Below are positions 10,254 to 22,306 of a DNA stretch of 64,000 bases, piece after piece. The notes beneath the pieces are model-generated. The model saw only the letters and a list, made by a program, of their open reading frames with translations, searched no databases and had not been told where the DNA came from. This DNA is from Astragalus membranaceus (taxonomy: Eukaryota; Streptophyta; Magnoliopsida; Fabales; Fabaceae). The stretch covers positions 73,009,864 through 73,073,863 of the forward strand of contig CM076847.1 of the NCBI GenBank assembly GCA_039519185.1. Direction: 5' to 3'. Within the stretch, counting starts at the first letter, position 1; each line of letters opens with the position of its first letter. The position numbers were made by a program, and so were the translations under genes.

Positions 10254-10479
10254 TTGTTTTTTTATGTATAAGACTCGTTCGTTCTGTTTTGAACTTTGAA
10301 TCTATTTTGTGTTGAATAGAAACTTGCAATTCTCCTGGCGTAACATGAAAGCATACATTTGCACTCCATGCATATTCATTCATTCATTCATGTACTTACA
10401 TCGAAAAACTTGAAAAACAGAGTGAAAAGGCAAGCTGGTTCATCAACATCGCTACCGGACTCGTTCTCAAGCAAAGAAA
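10254..10479 (+). other. ORF1-gag spacer of Ogre-A
   Basis: 226 nt, with short CATT repeats around 10375-10395. No frame crosses it. How the downstream ORF is translated is unknown; splicing or re-initiation are possibilities. Confidence 0.45.
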
Positions 10480-13400
10480 ATGGCCGAAGAGGATAATCAG
10501 GCTCTGAGAGAAGACATGGCAAAGCTGAAGGATCAAATGAGCGAGATGATGGTATTGAAAGATCAAATGGCCGAGCTCATGAAACTCCTCGAGAAAAGAA
10601 GCGCAGACGAAAATGCCTCGGCAGGGAATACTGAGAATAACGCTTTGAGCCTTCCTCCTCCCAGCTCCGAGATTCCATACACCGCTGGAGTGAACGTCCA
10701 GGGCCCCCCATGGCCCCCTTACGGTCTCCCAGCTGGTTATACTCCTCCTACCATGGAGGTCAATCTAGAGGGAGGACCTTCGGGAGTCGCTGGACCTTCA
10801 ACTCAAAATATAAATGCAGAAATATCGCAAGCTCACTTCTCAAGTCCTACGACTGCACCTCAGGTCATTCCACAGGGTTATACTCCGTCACCAGTAGTAA
10901 TTCATCACGCTCCTACTCCCAATTCGCACATCTTGAACTCCGCTGCAACACCAATGGTACCTCCTCACTACAACATGAGAGGACCCACTCATAACTACTC
11001 AATGGAGGACTCTCAGCCCAAGGATAAGTATCAAATGCTTGAAGAGCGCGTAAGAGCAATCGAAGGATCCAATGTCGGTGCAAGGGACGCGTACGACCTA
11101 TGTCTCGTCCCAAATGTGGCCATCCCTCCTAAATTCAAAGTGCCAGACTTCGACAAATATAGAGGTTCAACCTGTCCAGCAAGCCACCTGACCATGTACT
11201 GCAGGAAAATGGCCGCATTCGCACACGATGACAAATTGCTCATCCATTACTTTCAAGACAGTCTAGCTGAGTCGGCTTCGAATTGGTACATGCAGTTGGA
11301 ACGTGCTCACATCAGATGCTGGAAGGACCTAGCAGACGCCTTTCTAAAGCACTATAAGTACAACACTGATATGGCACCTGATAGAACACAGCTACAGAAT
11401 ATGGTGAAAGGGGATAACGAGTCCTTTAAGGAATACGCTCAACGCTGGAGAGGGTTAGCAGCACAAGTAGCACCGCCTTTGCTGGAAAAAGAAATGGTAA
11501 CAATGTTCATGGATACTTTACAGTCGCCCTTCTACGACAGATTGGTAGGGAGTGTATCCTCAAGCTTCTCGGATATGGTCATCATAGGGGAGAGGTTAGA
11601 GAATGGTTTAAGGAATGGAAAGATTGCACACAGCTTTACCGGAACTAATAGCCAGAAAAAGCCTTTCACTGGTTTTCCCAAAAGAAGAGAGGGGGAAACT
11701 AACGCAATCACTGGAGCCGGAAAACCCTCCTACACTAAACCGCCACAAGCCTATCAATTCCCTACCCAAACACCACCAGCCTCACCTCACCAAAACCTTC
11801 CCAGCTACAGACCACAAAATTACCCAGAGAGAAAGCCTGTTAGCTTTGACCCGATACCCATGTCGTACACAGACCTGTTTAACCATCTCATCGATCACAA
11901 CCTAATCACTCCCCGTTCGATGAGACCTATCCAGCCTCCTTTCCCCAAAAACTATGACCCGAATGCTACCTGTGGGTTCCACGCTGGAGCAGTCGGCCAT
12001 TCCACTGAAAACTGCAAAGCTTTGAAATATGTGGTACAAGACCTGATCGAATCCAAATGGATGAATTTCAAAGAAGACGGCCCAAATGTTGCCACTAACC
12101 CTCTGCCAGGGCATGGGAACTCCTCTGTTAATGCCGTAGAAGTTTTTGAAGGAGAGTCCCTAATCAGAAAGGTGGAAGATATCAGCACACCTCTAGACAT
12201 TATCCATGCTGAATCGTGCCGCTTCAGAGTTGTTATGAAGGGATGCGCCGGAAAAGATTTATGTACCAACCCTCGCTGTGCCGGGACATGCGAAGCATTC
12301 AAACCAGTCCTTCAAGATCTGCTGGACCGACATATAATACAAGTGGGATTTCAAAAGAGGGAGGATCAAGTGTCAACCATCCTATCAAGCAACGGCCAGG
12401 ACAAGGATACCCAGAAGCCGCTAGAGATCCGCTACACTAAGGACTCGAAGTCGTCCCTGGGTACACCTAAACCAATCACTATCCAAGTGCCTACTCCCTT
12501 CCCCTACAGGGACACCAAAGCAGTCCCCTGGAATTACAGCGCGAAAGTCCAAGTGAAAGGTCCTCAGAACAGCCCTGACGTCATTAACATCTCAGGGGTT
12601 AGTGGAATGACTCGTAGCGGGCGTATCTATGCCCCTGAAAGACTCGGTGGAGGGAAAACAAGAGAAGAAGAAGAAAGAACCCGCAAGGGTAAAGACAAAG
12701 AAGTAGAACCTGTTGATAAGAATGCAGGCCAAAGGACACTGTCTGAACAGGAAGCCAGTGAATTCTTAAAGCTTATGAGGCAGAGTGAGTATAAGGTGGT
12801 TGACCAGCTGAATCAGACCCCTGCTAAAATATCCCTGTTATCATTATTGCTCAGCTCGGAAGCTCATCGTGCGGCATTGATGAAGGTATTGAACGAGGCC
12901 TATGTCACTCATGATATCACAGTGGGTCAGTTTGATGGGATCGTTGGAAACATTGTTGCAAGCAACTACCTCACTTTTACTGATGACGAGATTCCGGCCG
13001 AAGGGAGAGGGCACAACAGGGCTTTACACATCTCCGTGAAATGCGGAGAGTACTCACTTGCTCGAGTGCTCATTGACAATGGATCGTCCTTGAATGTGTT
13101 ACCCAAGTCGACCATGGAAAAGTTGCATGTGGATTGTTCATATATGAGACCCAGCTCTATATTAGTCAGGGCCTTTGATGGATCAAGAAGAGAAGTCGTC
13201 GGAGAGATGGAGTTACCTGTACAGGTAGGTCCAGAAGTCTTCGTAGTGACTTTCCAAATAATGGATATCAATCCATCTTACAGTTGTCTTTTGGGGAGAC
13301 CATGGATACATTCTGTCGGGGCTGTTCCCTCCTCTCTACATCAGAGGCTTAAGTTCATAGTGAACAACAAGCTAGTAGTTATTTTTGGTGAAGAAGAAAT

Positions 13401-13953
13401 GCTAGTGAATAGGTCGTCTGCTGCCTGCTGCATTGAGGCTGCCGAAGAATCGCTCGAGACTGCCTTCCAAGCATTAGAAATTGCAAATGCCACCTCTGTG
13501 AAGGGAGAAGTCCTTCCACTAAAGCCTAAATTGTCCAAGGCTGCCTTAATGGTTGCTAAAGTCATGCTAGGCAAAGGTTACCAAGCTGGAAGCGGTTTAG
13601 GGAGGACTGAACAAGGGATACTGACCCCAATACAATTGCAGGGAAACAAAGACAGACATGGGATAGGACACTGGCCTGGTCGTGCTGACAAGAGAAGAAT
13701 AGCTGCGGAAAAGAAGGAGCGGAAGATAGCCAAGCTTGAAGGTAGAGAGGAAAGCATGAAGAAAATCATCATCGGCGACATCAAGTTAAACTTTCGGAGC
13801 GCGGGAATGCTGAATCCAAATCAGATTGCAGCCATTGAAGATGACCCAAATGCCGGAGATGGCGTCGCCAGCCTTGTGCGCCCTTGTCCTGCAAGTGAAA
13901 GGCTTAATAATTGGGAGATTGTTGACTTCCCCGTAGTTTTTAGTCCAAAGTAA
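10480..13953 (+). CDS. Ogre-A Gag-protease polyprotein (1157 aa)
   Basis: The N-terminus (residues 1-45) is a Met/Lys/Leu coiled coil, followed by a Pro-rich region to about 200. The capsid (retrotransposon gag) core begins near KFKVPDFDKYRG (about 213) and includes SNWYMQLERA and FKEYAQRWRG. A zinc-knuckle-like C-G-F-H...GH...C lies near 497 and a Cys cluster near 588-603. The aspartic protease has VLIDNGSSLNVLP (about 863) and LLGRPW (about 937). A G-patch-like segment (GYQAGSGLGRTEQG, about 1030) follows, an RNA-binding motif also known in some retroviral proteases. The frame ends at a stop inside the predicted intron (13950-14149), so the spliced product would continue into pol. No premature stops. 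Confidence 0.93.
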   Translation: MAEEDNQALREDMAKLKDQMSEMMVLKDQMAELMKLLEKRSADENASAGNTENNALSLPPPSSEIPYTAGVNVQGPPWPPYGLPAGYTPPTMEVNLEGGPSGVAGPSTQNINAEISQAHFSSPTTAPQVIPQGYTPSPVVIHHAPTPNSHILNSAATPMVPPHYNMRGPTHNYSMEDSQPKDKYQMLEERVRAIEGSNVGARDAYDLCLVPNVAIPPKFKVPDFDKYRGSTCPASHLTMYCRKMAAFAHDDKLLIHYFQDSLAESASNWYMQLERAHIRCWKDLADAFLKHYKYNTDMAPDRTQLQNMVKGDNESFKEYAQRWRGLAAQVAPPLLEKEMVTMFMDTLQSPFYDRLVGSVSSSFSDMVIIGERLENGLRNGKIAHSFTGTNSQKKPFTGFPKRREGETNAITGAGKPSYTKPPQAYQFPTQTPPASPHQNLPSYRPQNYPERKPVSFDPIPMSYTDLFNHLIDHNLITPRSMRPIQPPFPKNYDPNATCGFHAGAVGHSTENCKALKYVVQDLIESKWMNFKEDGPNVATNPLPGHGNSSVNAVEVFEGESLIRKVEDISTPLDIIHAESCRFRVVMKGCAGKDLCTNPRCAGTCEAFKPVLQDLLDRHIIQVGFQKREDQVSTILSSNGQDKDTQKPLEIRYTKDSKSSLGTPKPITIQVPTPFPYRDTKAVPWNYSAKVQVKGPQNSPDVINISGVSGMTRSGRIYAPERLGGGKTREEEERTRKGKDKEVEPVDKNAGQRTLSEQEASEFLKLMRQSEYKVVDQLNQTPAKISLLSLLLSSEAHRAALMKVLNEAYVTHDITVGQFDGIVGNIVASNYLTFTDDEIPAEGRGHNRALHISVKCGEYSLARVLIDNGSSLNVLPKSTMEKLHVDCSYMRPSSILVRAFDGSRREVVGEMELPVQVGPEVFVVTFQIMDINPSYSCLLGRPWIHSVGAVPSSLHQRLKFIVNNKLVVIFGEEEMLVNRSSAACCIEAAEESLETAFQALEIANATSVKGEVLPLKPKLSKAALMVAKVMLGKGYQAGSGLGRTEQGILTPIQLQGNKDRHGIGHWPGRADKRRIAAEKKERKIAKLEGREESMKKIIIGDIKLNFRSAGMLNPNQIAAIEDDPNAGDGVASLVRPCPASERLNNWEIVDFPVVFSPK

Positions 13954-14149
13954 TTTTCCTGTAATACAATCCTTTGGCTCTGCCCAAGGCCTTAGGACAT
14001 TTTATTAGGGCACACATGTTTTCTTTTCAGTATCATCATTAATGAAATGTTATTTTGAGTTCTCCAATGAATTTCCACTTTCCTTTTCATTTGCTTTGGT
14101 TTTTTCTTTTATTCGTTTTTATTTATTCCGTCAATTTCGCTAAATGCAG
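13950..14149 (+). other. Predicted 200-nt intron between protease and RT of Ogre-A
   Basis: The donor is GTAATT at 13950. The acceptor is AAATGCAG ending at 14149, preceded by a long T-rich tract (14080-14140). Removing 13950-14149 deletes the gag-protease stop and joins the two frames exactly (two bases of a codon left, one base right). An intron at this place is established for Ogre elements. The precise boundaries are my inference. Confidence 0.78.
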
Positions 14150-17100
14150 ATCTAAAAAAATTATCTTTGAAAATAACGACGCTGATAACTCATGCTGTAA
14201 CTTTGACCACCCTATTAATCAAACTGAGGAAGATATTGAAGATAACTGGGAAACCCCTCCAGAGTTGATGAGAATGATGGAACAAGAGAATAAGGTGATC
14301 CAGCCCCACGAGGAATCGACCGAAGCAATTAACTTGGGCACAGAAGAAGACAAGAGAGAAATCAAGATCGGCACCACAATGAAAGACAGCGAACGGGAGA
14401 AACTGGTACGACTTTTGTTCGAATATGTCGACATTTTTGCATGGACATATCAAGACATGCCCGGACTAGACACCGACATAGTTGAACACAAACTACCAGT
14501 GAAACCCGAATGCCCACCGGTGAAACAGAAATTAAGAAGAATGAAGCCGGATATGTCAATGAAAATCCGGGACGAGGTTAAGAAGCAATTCGATGCTGGA
14601 TTCTTAGCAGTAGTCAAATACCCTCAATGGGTCGCCAACATTGTTCCAGTTCCGAAGAAAGATGGGAAGGTTCGAATGTGTGTCGATTATCGAGATTTGA
14701 ACAGAGCCAGCCCTAAAGATGACTTTCCTTTGCCTCACATTGATGTCCTGGTAGACAGCACAGCACAACACTCTCTCTTCTCCTTCATGGATGGGTATTC
14801 CGGATATAACCAAATCAAGATGGCCCCTGAGGATATGGAGAAAACCACCTTCATCACCCTCTGGGGTACATTCTGTTACAAAGTAATGCCATTCGGACTG
14901 AAGAATGCTGGTGCAACTTACCAAAGGGCAATGGTAGCATTATTCCATGATATGATGCATAAAGAAATAGAGGTCTACGTGGATGATATGATTGCAAAAT
15001 CCAAGACTGAGGAAGAACATGTCGTTAATCTGCAGAAACTCTTCGAACGTCTAAGGAAGTTCAAACTCAGATTAAATCCTGCCAAATGCACTTTCGGTGT
15101 AAAATCAGGAAAGCTCTTGGGTTTCATAGTCAGTCAAAGGGGGATAGAGGTGGATCCAGCCAAGGTACGAGCAATTCTTGAAATGCCGGCGCCAAAAACC
15201 GAGAAAGAGGTTCGTGGATTCTTGGGAAGATTGAATTACATTTCCAGATTCATATCCCAATTAACATCCACCTGTGAGCCTATCTTCAAATTATTGTGCA
15301 AGAACCAAGAGGCAAAGTGGGACGATAACTGCCAAGAAGCCTTTGAGAAGATCAAGAGGTATCTCCAAAATCCACCAGTCCTAATGCCGCCTGTATCCGG
15401 CAGACCTCTCATTTTGTACCTAACAGTGCTAGACAAATCAATGGGTTGTGTGCTGGGGCAACATGACGAGTCCGGAAGGAAGGAGCATGCCATTTACTAT
15501 CTCAGCAAAAAGTTCACTGAATGCGAGACAAGATACTCGTTGTTGGAAAAAACGTGTTGTGCTTTGGCCTGGGCTGCACGCCGTCTGAGGCAGTATATGC
15601 TAAGCCATACTACTTGGTTGGTATCTAAAATGGATCCAATCAAATACATCTTCGAAAAACCCGCACTCACAGGGAGAATTGCTCGCTGGCAAATGTTGCT
15701 ATCCGAATACGACATCCTGTACGTCACTCAAAAAGCGATCAAAGGTAGTGCATTGGCTGAATACTTGGCACACCAACCCATTGAGGATTACCAATCAATG
15801 CAATGCGATTTCCCCGATGAAGATATAATGGCTCTATTCGGAGAAGGAAAGTCTCCAGACGACGAAAGGTGGAGAATGTCATTTGACGGCGCTTCCAATC
15901 TATGGGGGCATGGGGTCGGAGCTGTATTGATTTCCCCAGATAATCGCTTCATACCGTGTACTGCTAGATTGAGTTTCTATTGCACCAACAACATCGCGGA
16001 ATATGAAGCATGTATTCTGGGCATCCAAGCGGCCCTCGAGTGGAAGGTTAAGAGACTCGATGTATATGGAGACTCGGCCTTGGTCATCTATCAAATAAGA
16101 GGTGACTGGGAGACCAGAGATTCCAAGTTGATCCCCTATCGCGATCACGTCCAAAAGATGATCGAACAGTTTGACGAGATCACCTTCCACCATTTCCCTC
16201 GTGAAGAAAATCAGTTGGCAGACGCCTTAGCAACTTTGTCGTCAATGTTCAATATCAATGACAACAAGAGTCTGACGCTCATCCGAATTCAACATCGAGA
16301 TCTGCCAGCACATCATTGTATGGAAATCGAAGAAGAACCCGACAGTGAACCTTGGCATTACGACATCAAGCAGTATATAATAAACAGAGAATATCCTCCT
16401 GGTGCCACAGAGAATGATAAAAGAACGCTCAGGAGATTGTCAATGGGTTTCTTTCTAAATGGGGAAGTACTTTATAAAAGAAATCACGATATGGTCCTCC
16501 TCCGATGTGTGGCAAAAGAGGAAGCAGAAAGGATTATGAAAGACGTCCACGAAGGCTCGTTCAGCACTCATTCTAATGGGCATACAATGGCAAGAAAGAT
16601 CTTGAGGGCTGGCTACTACTGGTTGTCAATGGAGATCGATTGCTTTAACTATGTGAGGAAGTGTCATAAATGTCAAATCTATGCTAATAACATTCATGTG
16701 CCGCCCGCTTCTTTGAACGTTTTAGCAGCACCATGGCCGTTCTCAATGTGGGGCATGGATGGCATCGGTCCTATCGAACCTAAAGCATCGAACGGTCATC
16801 GCTTCATCCTGGTTGCTATTGATTATTTCACCAAGTGGGTCGAAGCCGCTTCTTATACCAATGTAACGAAATCTGTGGTCGTCAAGTTCATAAAAAGGGA
16901 CTTGGTCTGCCGTTACGGCCTTCCAAATAAGATAATCACAGATAACGGGACCAACCTGAATAACAAGATGATGAAAGAGTTGTGTGAGGATTTCAAAATT
17001 CAACACCATAACTCTTCTCCATACCGTCCAAAGATGAATGGGGCGGTCGAAGCGGCAAACAAGAATATAAAGAAGATCGTGCAAAAAATGGTAGTGACAT

Positions 17101-17600
17101 TCAAGGATTGGCATGAAATGCTTCCCTTCGCCCTGCACGGATACCGAACCTCAGTTCGCACGTCAACAGGGGCAACTCCATTTTCGCTAGTATACGGGAT
17201 GGAAGCAGTTCTTCCCATCGAAGTTGAAATACCCTCTCTGCGAGTGCTGATGGAAACGAAATTAGAAGAAGCGGAATGGGTTCAAGCTCGTCTCGATCAG
17301 TTGAATCTCATCGAAGAAAAGAGAGTAGTCGCTCTGTGTCATGGGCAGTTGTACCAGCAAAGAATGAAGAAAGCCTTCGAGAAGAACGTTCGTCCTCGAC
17401 AGTTTCAGGAAGGAGACCTAGTGCTCAAGAAGATTCTGCCTATCCAAAAAGATTCTCGGGGGAAATGGACCCCTAATTATGAAGGACCTTATGTGGTGAA
17501 GAAAGCATTCTCTGGAGGCGCATTAATCCTCACAAAAATGGATGGTGATGACCTCCCACTCCCAGTGAACTCGGATGCAGTCAAGAAGTACTATGCCTAA
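14150..17600 (+). CDS. Ogre-A polymerase: RT, RNase H, second RNase H, integrase
   Basis: The open frame reaches back to an ATG at 14055, but that hydrophobic start lies in the predicted intron, so coding probably begins at the splice acceptor. RT has VPKKDGKVRMCVDYRDLN, the palm motif FMDGYSGYNQI and the catalytic YVDD near 14976. A standard Ty3 RNase H follows (LYLTVLDKSMGCVLGQ). A second, archaeal-type RNase H starts at MSFDGASN (about 15876) with NNIAEYEAC and GDSALVIYQ. Integrase has the HHCC zinc region ending KCHKCQIY (about 16670), then GMDGIGP, ITDNGTN and GAVEAAN carrying the D, D and E residues, and a GPYVV chromatin-end module. All catalytic residues are present. Family members copy RNA into DNA in the particle and integrate it. 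Confidence 0.94.
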
Positions 17601-19086
17601 AAGAAATATATGGAAAAAAGAGAAAGATGATCCAAGCAAAAACGAGCTCGCTAGGTCGAAAACCCAAAAGGGCGGCCTAGGCAAAAATTAGAGCGACCCG
17701 ATGGATTGAAAACTCTAAAGAGCGATCCAGGCAAAAATTAGGGTCAGAAAGTTGGACTTTGAACAGGTACTAAGGCAGTTCACGCCTCTGGAAGTTGAAT
17801 GATGAATGGTCAGGTTTACGTATGGGTGATTGACGTCGTTACTCCAAAGATGCAAACCATTAAGGAATCTGCTCTTCCTTTTTCTTTCTTTTTAGTTTAA
17901 AAACTCTCAATGTAATTTCCGGTCGGTGTGACATTCTGCGCACTTGGCTTCCTTTGAGTATTGAACCTTGGTTCTCAGTTTAAAACTCTCAATGTAATTT
18001 CCGGTCAGTGTGACCTTCTGCACACTCGGCCTCCATTTAAATATTAAACACTTGCTTTGTTCCTTTGTTTCCAATCCACTCTAAAATGATGTTTTATGAT
18101 ACATGATACTGAATTGCAAAACATGTGCATAATCAAGAGCATTACAATCATTACGAAATTTCTGAAAATTACGGAAAGGAGATGATCTCTCATAAATAAA
18201 ACTCGCAAAAGGACAAGTACATGCACGATCACTTCAAACAAAGAATCATAATAGCCTGTGCTTCAATTCGGCAACGCCATTACTCGGGGCAACCCTCATA
18301 TCTCACACCAGAAGTCCCGCGAGTTGATGAGACCAGTAAAAAGAAAGCCAAAAAAGAAAAGCAAAAAGAAGCAAAGAAAAATAAATAAGAGCGAGAAAAG
18401 GAAAGAAAGCAAGAGCGAACCATTCCATATTTCATTACATATGCATACATTACATGCATGTCATATGCATAACACATGTTGCATACCGACCTCAAGTGTC
18501 GACCCGTTCAGTTTGTTTTTATTTATTTTTTTAAACACGATAAGTGCTGACCTTAACTCAGTAAACCAGATCGTAATGTTAACACCGCGAGCCCCAGCGT
18601 TCCTTAGAACTCCAACGGTCATCCAATCCAGATCGCACGTCGGCATCGAGCACCGACGGATCATCCGGCCCCAGGCCATTCAGACTAGCTGTGTCAGCCT
18701 AAGACATAGTGGACGTCATTCGTGATCAGTTCTAGACCTGATCTTATTAGCGGCCGCTCGAAAAAGGCCACCCTCGGACCCCGGCAGTCCTTCGAAGCCC
18801 CAGTGCACTTTCGGACCCTAATTGGTCCTTTAGGGTTTAGGCAGCCCCTTTTGAGCCCCAGTGCTCCCTTAGAGCCCAAATGCTCTTTTAGAGCCCCAGT
18901 GCTCCGCCAGATCCCCAGTGATCATTTATTTATTTGTTCTGGTTAACACACCAAGTGTTAATCATCCCTCCTTTCCCTAACTCATCGGACAAAATTAGAG
19001 TCTATCCTATCTTTATTTTTATTTCTACCACGAAAATCTGAAAACCATTCACCTTTTCTGGTAAAATATAAACAAAGAGGGGTAGC
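17601..19086 (+). other. Ogre-A 3' untranslated region with short repeats
   Basis: Contains a tandem pair of about 50 bp (17652-17752, GGCAAAAATTAG core) and a pair of about 83 bp (17894-18050, CTCAATGTAATTTCCGGTC core). A block at 18640-18800 (GCGGCCGCTCGAAAAAGGCC) is shared with Ogre-C 62265-62400. Short GAGCCCCAGTGCTC-type repeats lie at about 18795-18925. A purine tract CAAAGAGGGGTAGC (19073-19086) adjoins the LTR and would prime plus-strand synthesis. Hypervariable repeats here are typical of Ogre. Confidence 0.75.
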
Positions 19087-22000
19087 TGTTATACCCCAAT
19101 TTTGCCCGATCTTTTTATCATACTCGTTTTAGTCTCGTATCACAAGCTCATGGGTTTCGAACACTGTTTTGCATTTAATTCGAACCAGTTTGTCCAATTG
19201 AGCCTATGCCCAACCTTTTGGGCCTAATTTTGTTAGCTTGCCTAATTGGGCTTACGCTTAGCGTTTCAAACCAGTTTTTTAAATAAATGGGCTTATGTCT
19301 AATGTTTGCCTAAATGGACCTGTGGCTAGATTGGACCTGATCTTGAAATTTGTCTAATTGGGCCTTATTTCAGTTTTGATTGGGCTTGGCCCAATTTAAT
19401 CATTCTCTTTCATTTTTGACCCAAAGAAAAAATAAGCAGTAAATCTGTCCATAGCAAATATAATAATAAAAATCAATAAAATTCACAATAATCCAAAAAA
19501 TCAAAATTAATTAAAAAAAAAATAATAATAATACAAATCCGAAAATAATAAAAAATACAAAAAATAGAAGAAACGAAAAAGAGCAGCAACAGCAGCTTCC
19601 TAGCTTCCTTGGGCCTGTTCTTGCTGAGCAAGTTTTCTCAACAAGTCCAAATACCTGAAAATGGAAAGAATTGGAGAAGGATCAGCAGAAAACCCTAATT
19701 TTTTACCTATATAAACAAGCTCAATCCAGAGAGAAAGGACAGACGGAGATAGAGGAAAAATTCACAGAAACTCAGCAAAAAAAAACGACTAGGGTTTCAC
19801 GCTGAAACCCTAATCACAAAAAAGCAAAAATTCAGAAACAAGAAGTAGCAAGCAGAAGCAGAGTCGGTAACAGCAGTAAGCAGAAGCAGTCAATATCACG
19901 CAAAAAAGGAGAAGAACAGAGGCTGGAAGTCAAGTAAGTTTGGTCCTTACGTTTGATACAAAATACAAAAACATGTAGATACTGAAATGCTTTAGCTTTA
20001 TTTGCATTCATATGCTTCACTGTGTAAATAAATTAGTTCCAGAAATCAACTAGGTCTTAAATTCTAGTTTCAGAAAAATAGCTTGTATCATAAACAGAAT
20101 ATACAAAAACCGGATTACATCTAACCTGTCCAAGAACAATTAATTTAAATTAGTGATTAGTTAAGTTAGAATTAGAGTTTCTGTTAATAAAAGGTTAGTT
20201 TCAAATAATCGGATTAAATAGAATTAGGAATTAGGATTTGTATAAAATTCGAATTAGGGATAGAACAATAGATTCGACTAGAGTTCTTAGGAATAGTTTA
20301 AATCAGATCCATAAACTGAAATTAGGATTAGGGTTTTAAAATCAGATTCAAAAATCAATTTGGGAATTTGGGAGTTTTAGGGTTTTTTAATCAAATCAAT
20401 CAAAGTAAAAAGTAGAGGTAAGAAAAAAAATGAACCTGAAGGAATTCTGATTCGCGCCTGACCTGTGACCGCCGTGACGGTGGTTCGTCTCCACAGCCCG
20501 TCGCCATCAACTCCGACCACCGTGGACGGTGGTCGTCTTCCCCATATTCACGTTGTCGCAACCGTTCGCCACGAATACTGTCACCGTCCCCTTCGCCGTC
20601 GCAACCAGCACCGTCAAACACGGACCAGGCTTTCGATCCCCACTTTGGCGCCGTAACAGTATCGAGAACCACCCAGAAACAGCAAAACAAAAAACATCAG
20701 AAATAAGAAAGAAAGAGTAGGAGAGAAGAGAAAAATGAAAATAAAAACGCAATAAAAAGAGAGGGGGCAGAAGCAAACCTCCGACCACCGTGTACGGTGG
20801 TTGGTTCCCAAGACCACCGTTAGGGCCTTCTCCCCATTTACGACATCACCAGCCTTCCATCGCTCCGTCGCAGGCTCCTCCTCTCCGGCGATCTCACCGC
20901 CGTTTTTCCCCCATCTCTCTCTCGCCCTCTGAACTCCCATTCTTCAAAATCTCTCCCCCACGATGTATGTATGATGCTGGACAGAGAGGAAGAAGGTTAG
21001 ACGGCGAAGAAAGGGGAGGAGCCGCAGCTTCCATGAAATGAGGCGGAGAAGGAGGGAGGATTAGAGAAATTAGGGTTGAGAGATTTGGGGAGTGGGACGG
21101 CGCCGCAAGAGAGAGTGTGAGGATTAGGTTTAGGTTTTTTAAAAAAATCCTTATATAGTAGAGACCTAGGGTTATTTTCGTCTTTTCCTTTTACCTCAAC
21201 ACTACTTACACCCCTCTTTTTTTCTGTATACGTCTCCCCCCTGAAAAAGCCCATGAATTCGTGGACCAGTCCACAAACTGGGCTTCTGCTTTTCACACCT
21301 CCCTGTTTTAATAATACAGCCATCTGCTCTAACTGCACCCCTGTTCTACTAATACAGCCCCTCTTCGTTTTTCTATTTATTTCTTTCCAAAAAATAATTT
21401 CTTTCACATAAACATATAAAAATAAATAGATAAATATTTCATTTTCGAAATGTAAATAGGGGACTAAGTCGACTGTACAGTCGGGTTAGCCTGCTTTTTA
21501 GGTCACTAATGAACCGTTACGGATCATGGCCTAAAATCCCTATTTAAAACCAATAAATTTTTAAATTAAAATCAACCCCAACACAGTTTTTTTCCCCACG
21601 AATCAAATTCTCAAAATAGGGGACTAAGCCGACTGTACAGACGGGTTAGTCAGCGTTCTAGGATAAATGAGCCGTACGGCTCAGGAATCCTAAAACCCCT
21701 ATTCCAATAAAATCAAACAAACATACTTCAAACCATTCTCCAAACTCCAAAAATTCTATTTTCACAAAGTAGGGGACTAAGCCGACTGTACAGTCGGGTT
21801 AGTCGTCGTTTTAGGACAAATGAACTGATCACTCAGGCGTCCTAAGACCCCTATATTAAAAAATACCAACCAACAAACATCTTTCTACCAAGAACTACGT
21901 GTGATTTGATTCTCTACCAAGAGATACGTAGGAGCAGAGGGCGGCCGACCTCTGTCAATTGCACTAATAAAAAACCATTTTCAGTCTTCTCCCAAATAAT

Positions 22001-22306
22001 CATTTTCCTAAATAAAACATCAAATTACTTCTTTCTTTTCAATTCACAATAAAAGGGTAAAAATAAACGTTTTCGAAATTAGCTTTCTTTCCTACAACTA
22101 ATTAGCAGGTAACCTTCCTTAGGAAGGATGTCGTGGGGTGCTAATACCTTCCCCACGCATAACCGACTCCCGAACCCAAATCTGGTCCCAAAGACCCTTA
22201 TCCAATCCAAAAGGGATTTTCCAATGTTTGCCCTTAAACTAAACTTTGGTGGCGGCTTCATTTTGAACCTTCGAGGAATCCTATCCCGGATTTTTCGGTC
22301 GCTACA
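19087..22306 (+). repeat. Ogre-A right LTR (3220 bp)
   Basis: Nearly identical to 4299-7517 with a net one-base length difference. All structured modules, TATA box and hairpins are repeated at an offset of about 14789. Unlike a normal 3' LTR it is followed not by a target duplication but by GC and the primer site. Confidence 0.93.

Larger units (their letters stand above)
4299..22306 (+). mobile_element. Ogre-A: Ogre-type Ty3/gypsy retrotransposon, coding-complete
   Basis: About 18 kb: LTR 4299-7517, primer site, ORF1, gag-protease, intron, pol, 3' untranslated region, purine tract, LTR 19087-22306. ORF1 upstream of gag, an intron before RT, very long LTRs and a 3'-UTR rich in short repeats are hallmarks of the Ogre group. 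The two LTRs differ at only a handful of positions I could find (for example the A-runs near 4725 and 4990, T/G at 5629, C/T at 5946), so insertion is recent. No target duplication is visible: the right side continues into a second copy rather than into E1. Confidence 0.93.

Noticed and set aside
10913..13784. Reverse-strand ORFs across Ogre-A gag-protease
   Set aside because: Shadows of the sense gene; sequences lack family motifs and do not continue across neighbouring regions.
14055..14149. Signal peptide or membrane start of Ogre-A pol (hydrophobic MSSPMNFHFPFHLLW start)
   Set aside because: This is the T-rich tract before the predicted 3' splice site; the apparent hydrophobic peptide is intron translation.
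18258..18725. 155-aa ORF in the Ogre-A 3' UTR
   Set aside because: Low-complexity Lys-rich then unrelated sequence, no counterpart in Ogre-C, lies among tandem repeats.
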